A DNA stretch of 9,875 nucleotides. It comes from Bin22 sp034428635. GTDB taxonomy: Bacteria; Chloroflexota; Dehalococcoidia; Lucifugimonadales; UBA3495. Below, in pieces: positions 6,885 through 9,875 of the stretch. Both the position numbers and the translations under genes were made by a program. A model generated the notes under the pieces. It saw only the letters and a list, made by a program, of their open reading frames with translations. It was not told where the DNA came from and made no database searches. The stretch spans positions 1-9,875 of the forward strand of contig DAOUHR010000010.1 in the NCBI GenBank assembly GCA_034428635.1. The letters are read 5' to 3'. Positions within the stretch are counted from its first letter, which is position 1; every line of letters starts with the position of its first letter.

Positions 6885-7868
6885 TTAGCGACTCCGTTCC
6901 CTGACATAAGCGGCCATTGATTCCAACGAATCGCGGCTTGCACTTGCCGGTAGTGTTTGCAGGGCTCGATTGGCCTCGTCGCAGTAGTTTCTGATGATGG
7001 CAAAACAATCAGGCACGATAGACGAGTTCCTCATCATGTCCAGCGTCCGCTCGAGTTCGCCATTAAATGCAGGTTCCTGGAACAGCTTTGGAATGGGGTT
7101 ATCCTCCGGATAGCGCTGCATAAGCATAATGCTGGGGAGGGTCAATACCCCCTGCCGCAGGTCGTTTCCCACCGGCTTGCCCAGTTCCGCCTCGTCGCCA
7201 AGTACGTCCAGCAGGTCGTCCACCACCTGGAAGGCCATGCCAATGTTGTGGCCATAACTGCTTAGGGCCTGAACCTGCCCCTCCGAAGCAGCGCTGAGCA
7301 CCGCTCCCGTTTCCGAGGCGGTACGAAAAAGGGAAGCCGTTTTACGGAAAATGCGGTCGTAGTAGCGGTCCAGTTCCTGCTCGGGGTTAAAGGCATTGAA
7401 GTACTCGATAAGTTCGCCGCTGGCCAATTCCATAATGGTCTCGGCGAACCGGCGCACGACCCTGAGGTTGCCGGTGTCGCACACCAGGGTGGCGGAAGTG
7501 GCGAACAAGTAGTCGCCCAGCAGAACGGCGACCTCTTTGCCCCACCGACCGCTAACCGATGCCTGCCCGCGGCGGGTGTCCGCGTCGTCCACGGTATCGT
7601 CGTGAATCAGCGTAGCCAGATGCAGCAATTCGACACCGGTGGCCATCTTCACTGGGTTGTCCGTTTCCAGGGGACAGATGTTAGAGGCCAGCAGGGTCAC
7701 GGCCGGCCTTACCCGCTTACCACCATGGGACAGGGTGTGATCCAGCAGCGGCTCAAGTTCGGGGATGGAAGTATTCGCCAAGTCCTGAAGCCGGTCCTCT
7801 ACCAGGGACAGCTGTGCCAAGATGGGGGAGTAAATTGCGAGGGCGCGCGTATCCAGTCCCTGAACCAA
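6885..7868 (-). CDS. trans-polyprenyl diphosphate synthase
   Basis: Chain-elongating prenyltransferase adding isopentenyl diphosphate units to an allylic primer to make the side chain of a respiratory quinone or a carrier lipid. The 327 residues fit the all-helical isoprenoid synthase fold. Motifs in order: GGKRVRP (49-55), first Asp-rich motif DDTVD (90-94) followed by RRG (99-101), GDYLF (118-122), KT (176-177), Q214, second Asp-rich motif DDLLD (217-221), and GKPVGNDLRQGVLTLP (230-245). The residue five positions before the first Asp-rich motif is Ala85, a small residue as in heptaprenyl synthases, which points to a long chain (about C35-C50), not GGPP; the exact length is unknown (hepT/ispB-like). 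The start is TTG at 7868 with GAGG (7877-7874) at 5-base spacing, overlapping the last base of the metG stop. It probably shares the metG transcript. Confidence 0.92.
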   Translation of the reverse strand: MVQGLDTRALAIYSPILAQLSLVEDRLQDLANTSIPELEPLLDHTLSHGGKRVRPAVTLLASNICPLETDNPVKMATGVELLHLATLIHDDTVDDADTRRGQASVSGRWGKEVAVLLGDYLFATSATLVCDTGNLRVVRRFAETIMELASGELIEYFNAFNPEQELDRYYDRIFRKTASLFRTASETGAVLSAASEGQVQALSSYGHNIGMAFQVVDDLLDVLGDEAELGKPVGNDLRQGVLTLPSIMLMQRYPEDNPIPKLFQEPAFNGELERTLDMMRNSSIVPDCFAIIRNYCDEANRALQTLPASASRDSLESMAAYVRERSR

Positions 7869-7876
7869 AACAGCCT

Positions 7877-9565
7877 CTATGATTCAGAGTGGCCGAGCCG
7901 CCCGGTTTCCTGCTCGACAACAACAGGGTCCAGCTTGGTGTACAGTGGGGACGGCTGCCGAAGGGCGGAGCCTCCCTTAATAGCTCCGGCCAGGACCTCA
8001 AAATCCCACGCTTCCTGCTCCACTGCTCCATCGAATCCCAGGTATTCGTGGACTTTCTGCGAACTGAAGGGCAGGAAGGGCGCCAGAGCCACCTTCAGGC
8101 AATTGATGACCCTGATGGAAACATTCAGGGTATTTGCAGCGTCAGAGCGGTCTTCTCTAATCGCCCTCCACGGGGCCTTTGCGTCAAGGTAGCGGTTGGC
8201 ATCCTGGGCCAGTCCGAATGCCTGGGCTATGGCTGCCTTGAACTTGGTGGTCTCCAGGCTTCGGCCCACTTCGTCCATGGCGGAGCGGGCAGATTCAAGG
8301 ACCTGCTGGTCAACCTCGTCCAGTTGGCCAGCCGGAGGTACCAGGCCGTCGAAGTTGCGATAGGTAAAGGACAATACCCGGTTTACCAGGTTCCCATATG
8401 TTGCCACCAGTTCTTCGTTGTTGCGCCGGACAAATTCGGCCCAGGAAAAGTCGGCATCGCCGGTTTCGGGCATGTTGATGGACAGCAGGTAGCGCAGCGG
8501 GTCCGGATCATATCGGTCCAGGTAGTCAGGCGCCCAGACTGCCCAGTTCTGGCTGGTGGAAAACTTGCGGTTTTCCAGGCTAAGGAATTCGTTGGCCGGG
8601 ACATCGAAAGGCAGGTTCAGATCGTTGCCATACCCCATGATCATGGCTGGCCAGATGATGCTGTGGAATGGGATGTTGTCTTTGCCAATGAAATAATAAC
8701 TGCGGGTACCCGGGTCTTTCCAGAAATCCTGCCATCTGCCTTCCTGACCCGAGTTGTCGGCCCATTCCACCGCCGCCGAAAGGTAGCCAATAACCGCCTC
8801 GAACCAAACGTATATCCGCTTGCCTTCGTAACCATCCAGCGGTATAGGAACGCCCCAAGTAAGATCACGGGTTATGGCCCGGTCCTTCAGGCCACCTTCC
8901 AGAAAGCTCCTGGTCTGGTTCGACACGTTGGAGCGCCAGTGAGGCTTGTGGCGAATCCACTCCAGCAAGGGTTGTTCAAATGCGGACAATTTCAAGAAAA
9001 AGTGCTCAGACTCGCGAAACTCCGGGGGGCCCCCACACAGTATGCAGAAGGCTTCGTGCAGTTCCTGCGGGTCCAGGGTATGGCCGCACTGATCGCACTG
9101 GTCGCCCCGGGCCCGGTTGTAAGCGCAGTAGGGACAGACGCCCTCCACGTACCTGTCAGGCAGGAAGCGTGCGCACTTCGGGCAATGCGCAAGCAGCATA
9201 TTGTCGGTGTATATATAGTCCTTTTCCAGCAAGGAAAGGAAGATGTCGTGAACGACCCGTTGGTGATTTTCGGTGTTGGTGTGGGTAAAAAGATCGAAAG
9301 ATATTCCCAGCCGCTTCCACGTTTCCAGGAACTCGGCGTGGTACCGTTCCACCACCTCTGCAGGAGTGATGCCTTCCTGGTCGGCCCGTATGGTGATGGG
9401 AGTGCCATGGGTGTCGCTCCCGGATACCATCAAGACCTCGTTGCCGCGCATCCGATGATAGCGCGCGAACACATCGGCTGCCAGATAGCAGCCGGCCACA
9501 TGGCCCAGGTGCAGCGGCCCGTTGGCGTAGGGCCAGGCAACTCCTATGAATATCCTTTCGCTCAA
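7877..9565 (-). CDS. metG: methionyl-tRNA synthetase
   Basis: Class I synthetase charging tRNA-Met (initiator and elongator) with methionine; essential, cytosolic. The 562 residues contain the HIGH-type motif HLGH (19-22) after AWPYANGP, four CxxC pairs (C128/C131, C144/C147, C157/C160, C174/C177) forming two zinc knuckles in the connective peptide, DLTWGVPIP (214-222), IYVWFEAVIGYLSA (241-254), FIGKDNIPFH (292-301), and the KMSKS-position motif KFSTS (334-338). An alpha-helical anticodon domain follows, with RRNNEELVATYGNLVNRVLS. It ends after this domain, without the C-terminal EMAP/Trbp111-like tRNA-binding domain. The start is TTG at 9565: an in-frame TAA lies only four codons upstream and no ATG is available, while AAGGG (9576-9572) is spaced 6 bases away. 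The polyprenyl synthase follows after 8 bases. Confidence 0.97.
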   Translation of the reverse strand: MSERIFIGVAWPYANGPLHLGHVAGCYLAADVFARYHRMRGNEVLMVSGSDTHGTPITIRADQEGITPAEVVERYHAEFLETWKRLGISFDLFTHTNTENHQRVVHDIFLSLLEKDYIYTDNMLLAHCPKCARFLPDRYVEGVCPYCAYNRARGDQCDQCGHTLDPQELHEAFCILCGGPPEFRESEHFFLKLSAFEQPLLEWIRHKPHWRSNVSNQTRSFLEGGLKDRAITRDLTWGVPIPLDGYEGKRIYVWFEAVIGYLSAAVEWADNSGQEGRWQDFWKDPGTRSYYFIGKDNIPFHSIIWPAMIMGYGNDLNLPFDVPANEFLSLENRKFSTSQNWAVWAPDYLDRYDPDPLRYLLSINMPETGDADFSWAEFVRRNNEELVATYGNLVNRVLSFTYRNFDGLVPPAGQLDEVDQQVLESARSAMDEVGRSLETTKFKAAIAQAFGLAQDANRYLDAKAPWRAIREDRSDAANTLNVSIRVINCLKVALAPFLPFSSQKVHEYLGFDGAVEQEAWDFEVLAGAIKGGSALRQPSPLYTKLDPVVVEQETGRLGHSES

Positions 9566-9643
9566 TTTACGCCCTTAACCTCAACCGGCAATCTAGGTTT
9601 CGCCAAAAACTGCCCGATTGACGACCCTCTCAAATCAGAAGTT

Positions 9644-9652
9644 AGAATAGCA
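9644..9652 (-). promoter_or_regulatory. candidate extended -10 promoter for metG
   Basis: TGCTATTCT on the minus strand (9652-9644) is an extended -10 element, giving a predicted transcript start near 9637 and a 5' leader of about 70 bases before the metG TTG. No good -35 box lies 17 bases upstream (TTACTG). The leader shows no T-box or other riboswitch that I can recognise. Confidence 0.4.
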
Positions 9653-9824
9653 CAATTTCTTCCGGCCAGTAAGGATTTTGAAAGGCCGCAAACTGGTTCT
9701 TCACTGGCCAGGAGTGGACCAACTGTCGTTAACCTAAGCCCAAACGCCTGATCGCCTTGTTCCACATCTTGCGGTCATGAGGCATCACCAAACGCCACTC
9801 TCTAGACCCTGGATTGTTCCCTCG

Positions 9825-9875
9825 CTACCACCATTTGCGGCGGAGTATTTCTTCGATTGCGGGACCTCTTTTGCG
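9825..9875 (-). CDS. possible C-terminal end of an unidentified upstream gene
   Basis: At the right edge one minus-strand frame reads RKRGPAIEEILRRKWW and stops at TAG (9827-9825). The charged, helical composition looks protein-like, and the orientation matches metG, but only 16 codons are visible, so no family can be named. The same frame stays open after the TAG for another 31 codons up to TAA at 9731-9729. It may be the natural end of a gene, a fragment of a decayed one, or chance. Confidence 0.25.
   Translation of the reverse strand, partial: RKRGPAIEEILRRKWW

Larger units (their letters stand above)
9566..9875. other. metG upstream region, mostly unassigned
   Basis: About 310 bases upstream of metG. 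They hold the metG ribosome binding site and promoter candidate, an inverted repeat GGCCAGT (9664-9670) and ACTGGCC (9703-9709) separated by 32 bases, and, on the minus strand at the right edge, short open stretches ending at TAG (9827-9825) and TAA (9731-9729). I recognise no complete gene, tRNA or mobile element here. Confidence 0.5.

Noticed and set aside
9664..9709. GGCCAGT/ACTGGCC inverted repeat as mobile-element ends
   Set aside because: The arms are only 7 bases, there are no target duplications or transposase, and the interior is 32 bases; it is more likely chance or a minor hairpin.
7889..9751. A 620-codon open frame on the plus strand antisense to metG
   Set aside because: It lies almost entirely opposite metG, whose protein has all MetRS motifs. 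The antisense translation has no recognisable domain, and such mirror frames are common in GC-rich genes with strong third-position bias.

Overview
This is a bacterial chromosomal stretch of core metabolic genes (amino-acid, nucleotide, cofactor and isoprenoid synthesis, plus one tRNA synthetase). It is densely coded and moderately GC-rich. I see no mobile element, CRISPR array, phage gene or rRNA/tRNA gene. A T-box leader with an intrinsic terminator, a guanylate kinase with a GPSGVGKD P-loop and a MetRS with KFSTS in place of KMSKS suggest a Gram-positive-like or Chloroflexota-type bacterium. I lean to Chloroflexota (perhaps Dehalococcoidia-like), but this is inference from motif style, not from a database match.

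Layout. (1) Minus strand, 2271 down to 1: a promoter, a leucine-type T-box riboswitch with its terminator, then ilvB (acetolactate synthase large subunit) and ilvN (small subunit, cut by the window edge), which abut with no gap. (2) 2281-2560: a roughly 280-base divergent intergenic region with no convincing gene; a weak plus-strand promoter and a 10-base palindrome are visible. (3) Plus strand, 2561-6851: tyrA (prephenate dehydrogenase), gmk (guanylate kinase, overlapping tyrA by one base), lipA (lipoyl synthase) and a YtcJ-like amidohydrolase of unknown substrate, closely spaced and probably co-transcribed at least in part. (4) A 7-bp hairpin at 6856-6875 lies between the convergent units. 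(5) Minus strand, 9565 down to 6885: metG (methionyl-tRNA synthetase) followed after 8 bases by a long-chain trans-polyprenyl diphosphate synthase; both use TTG starts. (6) 9566-9875: the metG upstream region with a weak promoter candidate and, at the edge, the possible C-terminal end of another minus-strand gene.

Functionally, ilvBN starts branched-chain amino acid synthesis and appears to be switched on when tRNA-Leu is uncharged. TyrA makes the tyrosine precursor, Gmk makes GDP, LipA completes the lipoyl cofactor of 2-oxoacid dehydrogenases, and the polyprenyl synthase makes quinone or carrier-lipid side chains. I found no clear undescribed system. The best-supported notable element is the complete T-box leader, whose specifier codon, discriminator match, antiterminator and terminator can all be read from the sequence.
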